NCBI RefSeq assembly: GCF_048128805.1
Contig: NC_136000.1
Coordinates: 26,414,359-26,478,358 of the forward strand
Length of the DNA stretch: 64,000 bases
From: Centroberyx gerrardi
Taxonomy: Eukaryota > Chordata > Actinopteri > Beryciformes > Berycidae
Direction of reading: 5' to 3'
Position 1 is the first letter of the stretch, and the number at the start of each line of letters is the position of its first letter. A program made the position numbers and the translations under genes. The notes below the pieces were generated by a model that saw nothing but the letters and a program-made list of their open reading frames with translations, was not told the origin of the DNA and searched no databases. This document shows, piece by piece, positions 1-11,440 of this stretch.

Positions 1-327
1 TGTCCAATTTTGCTTAGAAAATGTACCGTAATGTGCTTAATTTTTTCATTAATTAGTCTCTGCACATGCTAATAAAAATAGATTTAGAGGGATAAAATCA
101 GTATTAAAAGTACAACATACTGTATATGCCTTAAAAACCAAAATTGATACTGAACTGATATTGTTTCCGATGTTTCTAGAAATTATATTTTACATAATGT
201 GACTGGAATAGGTTTCATAAGTTCAAGGGTCGTTTAGATTGTGTATAAGCCATTCAACTAAGAAAATTATAAAACACAAAAAAAAAAAGTTACGAGATTT
301 GACACCAGGAACATGAATGTCTCTTAC
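1..327. other. AT-rich non-coding stretch at left edge
   Basis: AT-rich sequence with no convincing exon, repeat or site. It lies downstream of the exon at 328-447 on the minus strand, so it is probably intron of the unidentified membrane-protein gene. Confidence 0.4.
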
Positions 328-447
328 CCTCTCCAGGTTGGCCTGCTCCCCCGGCTCCCCTTCTGCCTGGCTGGGTCCTGAGGAGGGGAACGAGCCCAGA
401 GACAGACAGCGACTCAGCCTGCGGGCCTCCGTGCCCACATCCTCCAC
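328..447 (-). CDS. exon of unidentified membrane-protein gene
   Basis: A 120-base exon candidate, a multiple of three. Its acceptor reads CTCCCCAG and its donor reads GG then GTAAGAG on the minus strand. In the phase-0 frame it encodes 40 polar residues from VEDVGTEARRLSRCLSLGSF to EQANLER, with an RRLSRCLS stretch that looks like a basophilic kinase target. The other frames give Gly/Arg-rich sequence that looks unlike protein. The TM exon at 1384-1573 ends in phase 1, so at least one more exon, which I could not place, would have to join the two; they may also belong to different transcripts. I do not recognise the family. Confidence 0.5.
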
Positions 448-1383
448 CTGGGGAGCACACACATACACGCACACACACATCGTGTTTTCTAAGACAACTG
501 CAGCACATGACACAGGCAGCAGTCCATTGGTTTTATTTGACTTGACTAGTGTCAACTCTCCCTTGTCTAAACAAATACCCACATTAATCCAGCGCTGCTC
601 ACATACAAGCAGCATACCAACATCCTACATCGGTCTCACACAGACACACACCTCGCCCAGTGTTTGGTTTGGTCTGTGTACAAAACCAGCCTGACTCCTA
701 AGGTGCTCACACATAAACTACAATATACTGTATAACCATACAACCAAGCTAAATGCTGTCACATATTTCTAATGACAACCATAATCAAGGCTGATGGCAA
801 AGCTCTCCTTTCTCATGCTCATATTGAACTGTTAAATGACTGAATTCAAAAATAAAATTTGTAATGCACAATTTGAAATTGAATGCAACAGCTTGAAACT
901 GAATGCGATTATTATTGAATTTAACTATGACTTCAAAGTCAGTTTTCCAAATTCAGTTTTCTTAATTCAGATTCGGCTTCCTGAGACATTTCCCACTTCC
1001 CATTCTTCACTTAGCCAAACAAAACCACAAATGCCCCCAGATTTGCTCTGAAAAATTGGTCATCTGAATCAAGGATAATAACGTATAGGTGCTGCTGTGA
1101 ATTTCGTTCCCATTAACCCATTAATCTTTTTAGGGTTTTTTTATGTTGAACATATTCATATTCTAATTCATCACCAGCTTTCCCCCCAGCAGTTTCCTGC
1201 TGCATGTCTCACCTTAGTACTTGGAGCTCCTGAGTAGTTTCCTGGTGTTGAGCACTTGTCATCAGAGTAGAGCAGGCCACTGTTTCCTGGAGTAAGATTC
1301 AGACACAAGCTTGTTGTTGATTACTTTCTTGGTCACACAGCCAACATCATATATTCTATCCTCTTCTCCTCCCTCGTACTCAC
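448..1383. other. intron of the unidentified membrane-protein gene
   Basis: AT-rich non-coding sequence with a short CA tract near 455-480. The phase mismatch between the flanking exons means a small missed exon may lie here, but I cannot choose one. Confidence 0.35.
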
Positions 1384-1573
1384 CAGTATCTTGCGTGGTG
1401 TGTGTGGTGTGTGTGTGTGTGCAGCATCTGATGGCCTGCCACAGCAGGATGCCCAGGGCCAGCAGCAGGAGAGTCACGGAGACGCCCAGGATGCAGTACT
1501 TGACCGGGTCTGAGAAGGGCATCCGCAGCTCTGCAGCAGACAGAGAGGCTGGGTAGTCCATCAGTATCACCAT
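1384..1573 (-). CDS. first coding exon of a single-pass transmembrane protein
   Basis: The exon opens with ATG at 1573 (MVILMDYPASLSAAELRMPF) and runs into a strongly hydrophobic segment of about 21 residues (YCILGVSVTLLLLALGILLW, residues ~27-46). Basic and cysteine residues follow (QAIRCC), which fits a membrane anchor with a cytoplasmic juxtamembrane stretch. It ends at a strong donor, ACTG then GTGAGT, leaving phase 1. The last coding stretch (THTHTTHTTQDT) is translated microsatellite. There is no signal peptide before the hydrophobic segment, so the N-terminus is probably extracellular or luminal. The layout (short N-terminus, one TM, Cys after it) is seen in synaptotagmin-like and many other small membrane proteins, but no residue pattern lets me assign a family. 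Confidence 0.5.
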
Positions 1574-1639
1574 GACTCTCTGCCTCCATGTGTCCTACAT
1601 ACCTCTGCAACACAGGAACACAGCCCATAAGGAGACTAT

Positions 1640-2365
1640 GGAGGGCTTTCAGGTGACACAACAGAACCTCTGGCAGCCATATTGGAGGTCTATAACTCTT
1701 GGGAAACAGCTGTGAATAGCAAAATGCATTTCTAAAGCTTGGGCCCATGTTAACAGAACTGAAGAGACATGGTTCTGTGTTGTTGTTGACTGGGAACTTA
1801 TAATTTCATCATTGCTCTATCAATCATGGCTCCAAATGGCTGTGAGAGGCAATTGTTTGAATAATTTCAATACCCAGAAATCATATGACTTGACATCAGG
1901 ACGCTCATGTTTACCAGTGCTTTCTACCAAAGATACCAAAGGAACGAAAGAGGAAAAAGATCTAATGTCGGTGAGTCCAGCAGTCCCTGGACGGAGCACT
2001 GCTCACTGCTGGTTAGGAGACACTTTGGATTTTTTAATTTTTCACTTCCTGAGGGCAGAGAAGTGTACATATTTGACACCAGAATTTTAGCAAATAGGGT
2101 AAATCTATGGCATCTCAATTAGGATAGATGGGATGCTTTTCTTACTTACATCCCCACTGGCTGATAAGGACAGGTGTACAGGTGTATGTATAGGACAGTA
2201 ACCTAAATGTGGAAACACATCTTCTTTATCAGACCAGTCACCTTTACTTATGTTAATAAGCTGACCTACACCCACACCACAGTCTCTTTCAGGTATCCCT
2301 CTTTTTCTAGCCTGGATTTAGACGTTATTTGTGTACAGCCAATTCTATGGACCTGCAATGTGTCT
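1640..2365. repeat. interspersed repeat, copy 1
   Basis: Two blocks match the same order of sequence near 31.46-32.07 kb. One runs from CTCTGGCAGCCAT past GCATTTCTAAA and GACATGGTT. The other includes the phrase ACAGCCAATTCT. Both copies have the same orientation. The class is unknown; the coding sequence of a transposon was not recognised in either copy. Confidence 0.5.
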
Positions 2366-3408
2366 ATACTGAAACTATGTCATAAATAGACACTACTTAT
2401 CGACAGTACTTGTTACCTCCATAACATCTCAACTTGCTAATTGTCTATTCTTACAACAAAGCAACAATATAGATACCTCAATTAAATAACCTTTATGTTA
2501 CATTTATGCATCCCCACCACAGAGCATAGAAACCCACAAATACAAAAATACTGTATGCATGAATTAACAAGTAAAAATGTACTTGCGCTGCTATCTCAAG
2601 AGTTAAGGTAAAGAAAATTGAGACGTCTGTGGCCTGGTCAGGAGGACATGCTTATCACCTATCAGGAACTGTCTAGTCAAATAGCACTTATCTTGCTGAC
2701 ATTTTATGCAAAACAAGTTGAACTTGGCAAGGAGAATCTACAAAGCAGCCAGTAGTAGCCTGTTCCTATTAAAATAAGAAAATGTTTAATGCAGAATTCT
2801 CATTTGTGGAATTACAAATGGGTATGAAGCAAAAAACATCAAACAGTGTCACTGCCCACTTATGTGGCTCACTGTATACTTACAAATTTTACTATACAAC
2901 CCCCTTTAGTTTTGAATATTTTTTAACAATAGAATAAAATGGAAAAGAGTGAAGAAACAGTTATTGTTCTCAGCTCAGTCACAGTATATGTCATATACTG
3001 TACATGTGAAGTGGTTATAGTTATTGGTTATAGCTGTACATAATTCAGTCTACTTTATATGAACTTGTTTGCGGTGAAACATTTTTTTTGCAAATTTAAA
3101 TTAGAGCATGCTGTTGCTGTTTTCCACTTGCATCACAAAATATTCCACACACAAATGAAGGAAATACATAAACAGTTTACCTCAAGTATTGAAAACTCCA
3201 CTCTTTTTCTGCAGGAATGCAAACATCACCCTGTGCTATAAATCCATGCTTTGAAGTTAAAATTTCATCAGAGCAAAGCTGTCCAGCTGAGATGTTCAAA
3301 TTAGCACCAACTGTTCCTCCTGTTTCTGTTAGCTGTGTTACTCTATCGTACACTCATCCTGTCTGTCTCTCAGACACACTCACTCTCTCTATTCTCTCTC
3401 TCTACACA

Positions 3409-3440
3409 CACATACACACATACACACACACACACACGCA
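3409..3440. repeat. CA microsatellite
   Basis: Interrupted (CA)n tract in intergenic DNA. Confidence 0.9.
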
Positions 3441-5685
3441 GCACCTGACTCCCGACACACCTTTCTGGGCAAACTGGTCTGATTAGATTTAAGTGACGTT
3501 TCAGAGAGCTTGACACGGTCCAGGTCCCCGGCTCTCTTCCTCCTACAGATTTCACTGCTGTTCCTCCTTGCCCAGCCTTCTGCCTTATTTACCATTGATT
3601 AAATGCCTAAATGCCTAAAATAAGAGGCATATGCTATCTGTCCTGTGTTTCTCCCTACATATGCACTTGTCATCATTCCTATTGCAATGAAAAAATGCTT
3701 GAAGTGAGGATGCACACTCCCCTTCGGAAAAAAATAAAAAAAAATAAAAGATACCTGCTAATTCCAGTCCATTAGCTGTTAAACATGTTTTGAATGAATT
3801 CATGGTACAGTTGATATATTATCTGTTTTTGTGTATATTTTATAAGCTGCAATTTCTTGTGTCTTCTGCAATGTCTTGTGCAATATCTTGTGATTTAGAA
3901 GCTGTTACATAGCAAGAATTCTGTGTTGAATTTCAGTATACAGTATATACATTTTAGGATGAGCAAGGCACTGAGGCGCTCCACCAGCCGGTTGTATTTG
4001 ATAAGTCGGTGCCAGCTCTGTTTTATCATCCAGCTGTACCCAAATCAGCTGCACAGGCACCGTACACTGAGCACGATAAGACACACTAAACTCTCTTCAA
4101 CTGTTCAAACCTTTTGTCCTGAATGATTTTCATTATCATCATTGGTTGTAAACTCATCAACTATTTGTTTGCTGGCCTGCAAGATGGAAGAGAATGACAC
4201 TGTTAACTTAATTCCATTCATGACCCATTAAACTACAGGGCCATTGTGTTGGTTACATTGGGAAATAAGGAAATGTACTCAGCACTGGATAGCTAACAAT
4301 GAGGACATACTGTCAGGTCACCTTGCTGAATGATAAGTAGGTAGAGTCATTATACAGCCCTAACTCATCATTCCAAGAATGAGGAAGAAACCCATTTTTA
4401 GACTAAACTTCCTGGTTCCTTGTGTGCGTTCAGCTCACAGGTGTGTGACGTGGTTCACAACAGCTTCACAAGGGGCCCGGGTGCAAGAATTGCTATGGGT
4501 CCCCTACGTCAGCAGGTTCCCCGTACCCCAACCACGTCACAAAATGAACTGAAAGTTGTGAGGATAACCTTAACATAAGCACAAAAAATACTTTACAAAA
4601 AAAGCATGCACCCCTTTATGTGCACAAACACAGAGATCTAGTTCACACACCTCTGCCTTAATAAAATGGCTACCATCTATTGATTCGGCTGAGCTTTTCA
4701 GATCTCTAATAAGGATGGGGCGCTTGGGTGACGCAGCTGAAAAGCGCTAGCTGCTTATATTGGCTGATAAGGACAGATGTGAATTTGTAGCCTATTCTTC
4801 TTCTTTTCTTTTTTTTTTAAATTATATTTTATAAATTTTTTACACAACCAAACAAAGAACCAGACAGCACCTCACCTGAAGAAAACCAAAAAAGTGGCTG
4901 TGTGGTATTCTGTATTTAGTCTGAAGTTGTGTGAATGACATGAAATTATCACTTTCAAACAAATCAGCGACAAATCTTAGTTCCTTTGAGTACCAGTCAG
5001 TGAAAATACTTTTCCCTACACCAGGAGGGAAGGCTTTACTTTGAGTTAAAGGTTGTAACGCTGATGAAAAACCTCTCCGGCCGACATGTTTAGTAATATC
5101 ACGCCAAATCTTAAAGACGAGATGAAATGAAAAATGCCTTTTTAACCCTTTTAGATCACATCCCCGGTCATACTGTGCACCTATTTAACAATATATGCCA
5201 AAAAAAATACCAAAAATCAATTTCATTGTATTCTTACATCAAAATTCAATCATGTTTTCTTCCTGTAAAACAAAATATGCCGTGTGCTTACGTAAGCATG
5301 CCCGTAACTAATTTCAACCAATAATATCATGACATCCACCCATCAATCAATCTTCAACTTTTAGCGCACAGAGCTAAGAGGCTAAGATTCATTAGTTAGC
5401 TAGCTAGCAACAGCACGGTACTTCGGTGTGTCTTCGGGTGTTATGACACGCCCACTTTTCAACGTTCAAATCAAATTCCTCCCAACGTTATGTCCCGCCT
5501 GTCTTTCCTGTTTCACTCGGAAATACGTCACGATACGGAAGTTAGATACTCTCGAAATGCCGTTTCATCTCGACTTTAAGTGTGCTAGACATGATAGGAT
5601 TGTTTTTGACCTCTGCGGGAAGTTCACCCATGTTCATCCACCATACATCCACGGGGGGCTCTCCTTGATGTAGAAAATGTTTGAG

Positions 5686-6200
5686 TCAGCCTGATATTAT
5701 CCGCGCATGGCAAGCCCAGTTATAATACAGAAAGTTTGGAAGGGCTTGACCCCCCCTGTCTATTGGCAATTGTAAAGTCTTCATCTTTAATCTAGATTTC
5801 TTTCCATGCCAGATACATTTTGAGAGAAATCTTTCACTATCTAAAATGGCTGTTCTATTGATATTAAGTGGTAGCATTTGCAATGGGTATAATATCCTAG
5901 GGATCACATTCATCTTAATCAGGCTAATTCTACCCATCCACGACAGAGGGAGACCAAACCACCTGTTAAGGTCACTTTTAACTGATGTCAGAATTGGTGT
6001 GAAATTGAGTTCATACAACTCTGCAATGTTTGCCGATACTCTAATGCCCAAGTAAAGCCTGAAGTTGACCACCTGAAAGGGAAATTGACAAGAGCTGCCC
6101 AGTCCCCAAAGTCACCCAATGGCAGGGCCTCCGACTTGTCATAATTAATTCTGTACCCTGAAATCTGGCCAAACCTATTCTTCTTTTTTGACGCACTTAT
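5686..6200 (-). mobile_element. L1-type non-LTR retrotransposon fragment (reverse transcriptase)
   Basis: Minus-strand translation shows late reverse-transcriptase motifs of L1-like elements. FGQISGYRINYDKSEALPLG comes first. After a frameshift near 6070 come YLGIRVSANIAELYELNFTP, LPLSWMGRISLIKMNVIPRI and LQLPIDRGGQALPNF. The frame is broken and there is no endonuclease or 5' part, so this is a dead, 5'-truncated copy. A stop occurs at 5686. The 3' limit is uncertain; a T-rich run at about 4803-4818 could be its poly(A) tail on the minus strand, but nothing recognisable connects the two. Confidence 0.8.
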
Positions 6201-7677
6201 TGTCACTTCCATGTGACTCCACTGGTTGAAAAGGGCCAGAGCGTAAGCCTTCCTAGTGTTGGAGTGGACTATCACTCTGCAGAGGATCTTTGGAAGTTGC
6301 CACCATAGAAGAAGATCTAGGAGAAGCCGGAGAGACTCAACATAGAGGATTTTAGCCCTTCCCATAATGCTTTGCTTTACCAGTTCCGGTCAATACACTG
6401 CCTGCCGACTGCCGTTCAGTCGTACTGAAGAGAGTGTAATACTGTTGCTGTAACTTAATAAAGTGACTATAAACAACTAAATCAGTGTTAATATGACTTG
6501 CATCGGACATTTCCAACTCGTCAGTGGAACACCAAATACTGTTAATGAAGAAGATCAGCTGAGACAAGCTTATTTCGGATTACTTGAGCTATTTGGTCAC
6601 AGTTAGCTAGGGAGCCAACGCTAGTTAGCTGCATTTTAATATAATTCATGCTACAGTGCATCTTATACTGATATGTCTGGCCGTACAAGTTCATAATTGA
6701 CGGATTATCTTACATTATTGATTCTGATTTGACCCAAAGTTGTTAACGGACTAATACATCGGTTAATCGGAGCTGAGAAGAACTCTGTAGTTTGCCAGTT
6801 TTGCCAAGCTGACGGCCACTAAGTCTTTATACTGAGGGAAGACGGCAGTGACAGACAGTCTTCTTTGAGTGAATCATGAATTATAAAGTAATCTATTTAC
6901 ATTTTAAGTTATGTTTTGCAATTTCTAGTGGTCTGACATGATGTGTTTTATCTGTCGGACGTCTGTTGCAGTCTATTGGGAGAAGTATTGTGATACTGCA
7001 GCCTATGATTGACAGCGTTAACCACTTTATAGAACTTTTAACAAATAAATTAATACTAAATCACATGGGCCAGAAAACTGCTCTGCCCTCAAAAGAGTGG
7101 GAAATGTCACATAACTCAGCACTACTTGTGTAAGGTGGTGAACTCTTTTGTAAGTAATTAGTTTAGTATATTATGTTTGTACACTTTGAAGTTACACTGA
7201 GTTGTTACACTGTTGTAAGTAAGTACATTATGTATCAGGGAGATTTTCATCATGTACCTACAGTACACAGTAATATTCTGTGCTTACAATACCTTTCCAT
7301 GGGTTAATACACAAGTTAATACACTATAGGGTATCTAAATATAAATTCCAAATATTCAATTATGTGTTTTTTAATCATGTTTAGGTTATAAACCATTATG
7401 ACCATAAGTAAACAGAATGCTGCAGAGTTGATAGAATTTAGAATGTCAGTGTCATAAAGACAATTAGTAAATATATGTTAGCCATTAACATTTTCTTTAC
7501 TCTATTACTAACAATATAATCAATATTTATTCTAAATGTGGCTGTTTTTTCACTGAGAGACTGATATTTGGCTATGAAGGACAAGTATGAAACAATAGTT
7601 TTCTCCCAAAAATTTTTGTTTTGGCTTTCCATAGGCCAGTGGAAATTAAGCATATAGACAAATATAAAAAATAATGA

Positions 7678-7696
7678 ACTACAAATCCCAGAATGG
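7678..7696 (+). promoter_or_regulatory. ZNF143/THAP11-like SBS motif
   Basis: The 19-mer ACTACAAATCCCAGAATGG is close to the known SBS consensus (ACTACAANTCCCAGNATGC). It sits in AT-rich DNA with no CpG island or exon beside it, so function is uncertain. Confidence 0.35.
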
Positions 7697-8098
7697 ACTA
7701 CAAGCAAGAATCTTCTCCTATATAGCTGTCTAGTCACAAGGTAATCCCGACATCATCAAGGTTCCAGAAATGTTTTAGCTGTTGATTTGTAGCACCCAGA
7801 TTTCAAAATTGCGGGATCCACATGGTTCCACTCATTCAATCAATCAGAGAATTTACAGTGCAAGAGTGGTGGAAAATAAAATTGGATTTGCGAAATGCAA
7901 GAACAAAATCATGGGTACAAGGCTGTGTACATAACAGTCTTAGCTCGGTAAAGGACTGCAATTTACTGCACAGTAGTAGGCATTATGGAAACATGCGTCT
8001 GATGATAAAGAAGCTGATCTTTCAACACAGAGGTTGAAACATTCACTATCACTGACGATAGCAACTACATAATGGAGGGGTGGGAGGTGGTGGGTAGG

Positions 8099-8122
8099 GT
8101 GTGTGTGTGTGTGTGTGTGTGT
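8099..8122. repeat. GT microsatellite
   Basis: (GT)12 tract in intergenic DNA. Confidence 0.9.
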
Positions 8123-9190
8123 GCTCGTGTGGGCAATCAACTTTGTCTCTAACATTTGCAAAGACCGAATAAGTTTTGGCCTAATTTTGACCCTTTTACT
8201 CCTATTTAGTCTCCATACATTTAACCGGATCAGATGGATCCAAACATTATTACATTTTTTTCCTTTTTACATGTTCATTACAGTAATTGAGGCAAGCAGA
8301 GAGGGTACTCAACTGAAAGAATTATGGACTTTTCCAGTTTGTTAAAAAATTTAAACAGGTCAATTTGACCCGCAACAATACAGGGCATCTCATTACAAAC
8401 GTTAAAAAAATGCAATCATGTTTATCTTAAGAGTCATGTTTCATTGCACTCATAAAGTATCAAAAATGTTTATTTTCATATTTCTGATGAAAGACTCGCT
8501 AAATTGTGTTAAATTGTAGATTTTGGCTCGGCCATTTGCAAAACAGAGTGAACGCTGAGTGTCACAGAGAAAAAGAAAGAAGAAAGAAAGAAGAAGAATT
8601 CCAGCAAATACAATAAAGCGCTATGTGCTTGGACCCCTAATAAGAATACATTATACTTTGAGCAGCATCAATTTATTCTAAAGAGAAAGGATAGAGTTCT
8701 ACTGGGTTTGTGTCTGTGGAAACATTTGTGAGAACAATCATGCAGTTGTATTTGATCTATTTTATTTTTAAACGTGACCAAAATTTTCTGAAAGCTTTAT
8801 TGTCTGAATACCCTACACAAAACATAACAGACACACACAAACAGACAAGTTGTAAAGATCAGACAGCACCATGTTTTTAACTATGTGCCTTTTTTGACAA
8901 TCCAACAGGTATTTAACACAGTTAGTCATATTTTTACCAATCGATGTCAGTACAGTTCCTATGACTGGTAATAATTTATAGCCAATATGAACAGAAATCA
9001 ACATTTTTTTGTCTTTTTTTTTGCCTGCATTGTTGAATAGGCGTACATTAAGTCCAGCAGCATCAGCAAAAAGGTAAAAAAAAAAAAAAAAGTTATTATT
9101 CATTTCATGGGTTCTTTAAAGGTAAAGCTATTCATATTGAGAATATTTACTGTATTTTTCTTCTCACTTTTACATTGAATGAAAGGAATA

Positions 9191-9204
9191 GCACCATCTG
9201 GTGG
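9191..9204 (-). promoter_or_regulatory. CTCF-like site
   Basis: The minus strand reads CCACCAGATGGTGC, which matches the CTCF core consensus at all but one position. A second such site lies at 14928-14941. Confidence 0.35.
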
Positions 9205-11326
9205 TTAGAACCTGGTATTATCACACTGAAAATTGACAACTTCAATGACTCAACAATCTGTACAGGGGAAATAACCATCACCATATTCACTGAGAATATA
9301 TTTATAGCACACTGCACCCTTTTTTCACATGTAACACAGTGCTGTCCATCATTGTGTGTGCATGGAATTTCACATTATATGCCAGTTTGTCCCCAGTAAC
9401 CGTTACTCGGTTTGGTGACAAGAAGTTTAGCTCATCCTGCTGTTGCACAATGTAAATGCATTTGTACTTACAGCAGAGTAATGTATCTTATCGTGGATTA
9501 GGCCTGTCCATCATTGGAGAACATGGAGCATGGAGCATGGGAAGGTGTTGCATCTCTGGTTTACACAGGAAAGAGGAATAGTACCAAATGGGAAATCAAG
9601 GCAGATCAAGCTAACTGTAGTCTGTTCTTGGCTGGTAATCTTCTGGTACTGGTAGCCAACCGTGATCTTACACATCATTTTAACAAGGTTACATTGGATA
9701 AATGAGTAGAGAAAATGATAACTGCTGATCTAAAGTGTTGTACATTTATTAATAAATGACATTTATTCAATGAAATATTGCAATTCAGTTTGATGATTAA
9801 AACACTCATGGATAATCAATATTTTAAACTTTTATTACTGCTTCAAGTTAGCAATAATGCTAATACTGGTGTTGTAATGTTTATTACAATAAAACCAAAC
9901 ACTCTAAAGAGCAATGATCTCAATAACAGATCAAACACATTTCTAAATGAATAGGCCCGAAGCTTAGCTTATAGCTTGCCCAGTAATACTGCAGTGTGCT
10001 CCAGCACAGTAATACAGTGTTTTATTTTTATGGAAAGTATTCTCTATTTGATTTTGTACTGTAAACCATAGAAAACACACAGTTCAGAATACACAGCATT
10101 TTACAAAGAACAGAGTAACTCAAAAACATCTTTAAGGGGAAAATGTGTTTAGATTGTGAAACTTTAAATTGAACTTGAACTTGAACTTTAGACCCTAATA
10201 TGGTTTATTATGTGTAAAAGTGGTGACACAAATTCAAATTACAGTCTGTAAATCCTTACAAAAACACTTGAAATGAAAAGTCTATTGATTTGACAGGAAC
10301 AGTAAGAGAAAGCAATCAGACTATCTTAGTGAGTTTGAGTATTCTAGTGGACTTAGAGGGCAATCAGTCATCTATAGTTTACATTTTCAAAAGTAACTAA
10401 GTAACTAAATGAGAATTGCTCTGAAATACAGGGGATAAATGGGAGAAATTAAATCACAATTGGAAAAATAAAGTAAGGGACAAACCAGAGAAAAATGGAT
10501 GTTGGTATCCAGGGTGGTCATTTTGCTGTCATGTTGTCAGCTTGAGAACGGCAGGGGAAACCCTGGTTTCTACTATATTTTGACCAAAATGCTCATCCAT
10601 CCACACAAATTTAAGACAATCAAGGTAAAACGTATAGTTTTGCATCAGGTTCTCTCTTAGACTTTCTCACAGCAGCCCAATCTTGACTATTAAATGTAAA
10701 GTTTTACATTGCTTCTATCCCAATACAAGGTGCAATGCAAATTCTAAATTATTCAACATTAACAGAATATGAGCAACATTTGAACATAGTTTAAACAAAA
10801 TGGGTAACATTTCTTAAATACGTCACAGATATTCAGGGCTGCACTGGCCTGAGCATCATAACTACATTATGCAGCGTAATGCACTTTTTAAGCTATAAAG
10901 CCAACAAGGAACCAGAGAAAACCTCATTACTAGCCCATCTCATGAAAATGTCAGTGTCATCATTTCATAAGAAAATGAATGCTATTGCTCTCCTAATGAA
11001 TGAATACTACTGAATGATATATAAAAGATTCAACTCAGAGTTAGTGTTGCACTCCCTGTGGCCTTACAATATAAGCTTTGATTTTTGAAGCTGTAAATTC
11101 ATTATTTACATTTGGATTATTTTATAAGCACTCTTATAAACACTAAAATGAGACTGTATTTGAGTTATAGTGGAATCTGAAAGTCCTACTAAACATCCTA
11201 GATTAGACTTTAACATTGTGCACTGAGCAATCTACAATCATCTTTGCATAGTGTAAGTTTATCGTAACAGACTAAATACCCATTAAGCTCAGTTAGTCAT
11301 CCTGCTCATCACCATGGTGATCAGGG

Positions 11327-11440
11327 TCACCAAGGCAGCGGCTCTCCTGTATAGTGCAGAAATGACCCATGATCCTTTTCAGTCAGTCCACCAATCACAG
11401 ACAAGATGGAGGAGATGCTCTCCTCTGGACTCAGGGGAGC
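11327..11440 (-). CDS. SDR exon 6 (C-terminus)
   Basis: Starts after the acceptor TTCCTTCCAG and encodes residues 223-259, ending HYTGEPLPW and TGA. The C-terminal segment helps form the substrate pocket in this family. Confidence 0.93.
   Translation of the reverse strand, partial: APLSPEESISSILSVIGGLTEKDHGSFLHYTGEPLPW

Larger units (their letters stand above)
1574..11326. other. 9.7-kb intergenic region
   Basis: No exon chain could be built here on either strand. The region holds an interspersed repeat copy (1640-2365), CA/GT tracts (3409-3440, 8099-8122), an L1-type fragment (5686-6200), a ZNF143-like site (7678) and a CTCF-like site (9191). The rest, including 6.4-7.6 kb and 9.2-11.3 kb, is AT-rich sequence in which I see nothing else. 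Confidence 0.5.

Noticed and set aside
4718-4755. Possible tRNA gene or SINE head (GGGGCGCTTGGGTGACGCAG)
   Set aside because: Only an A-box-like start is visible; there is no B-box at the right distance and no body.
7438-7737. 99-codon minus-strand frame with hydrophobic stretches
   Set aside because: AT-rich, low-complexity translation in a gene desert with no splice or family support.
8340-8400. Short repeat-like GGTCAATTTGACCCGCAAC
   Set aside because: An 11-bp near-palindrome reminiscent of fish repeats, but no second end was found.
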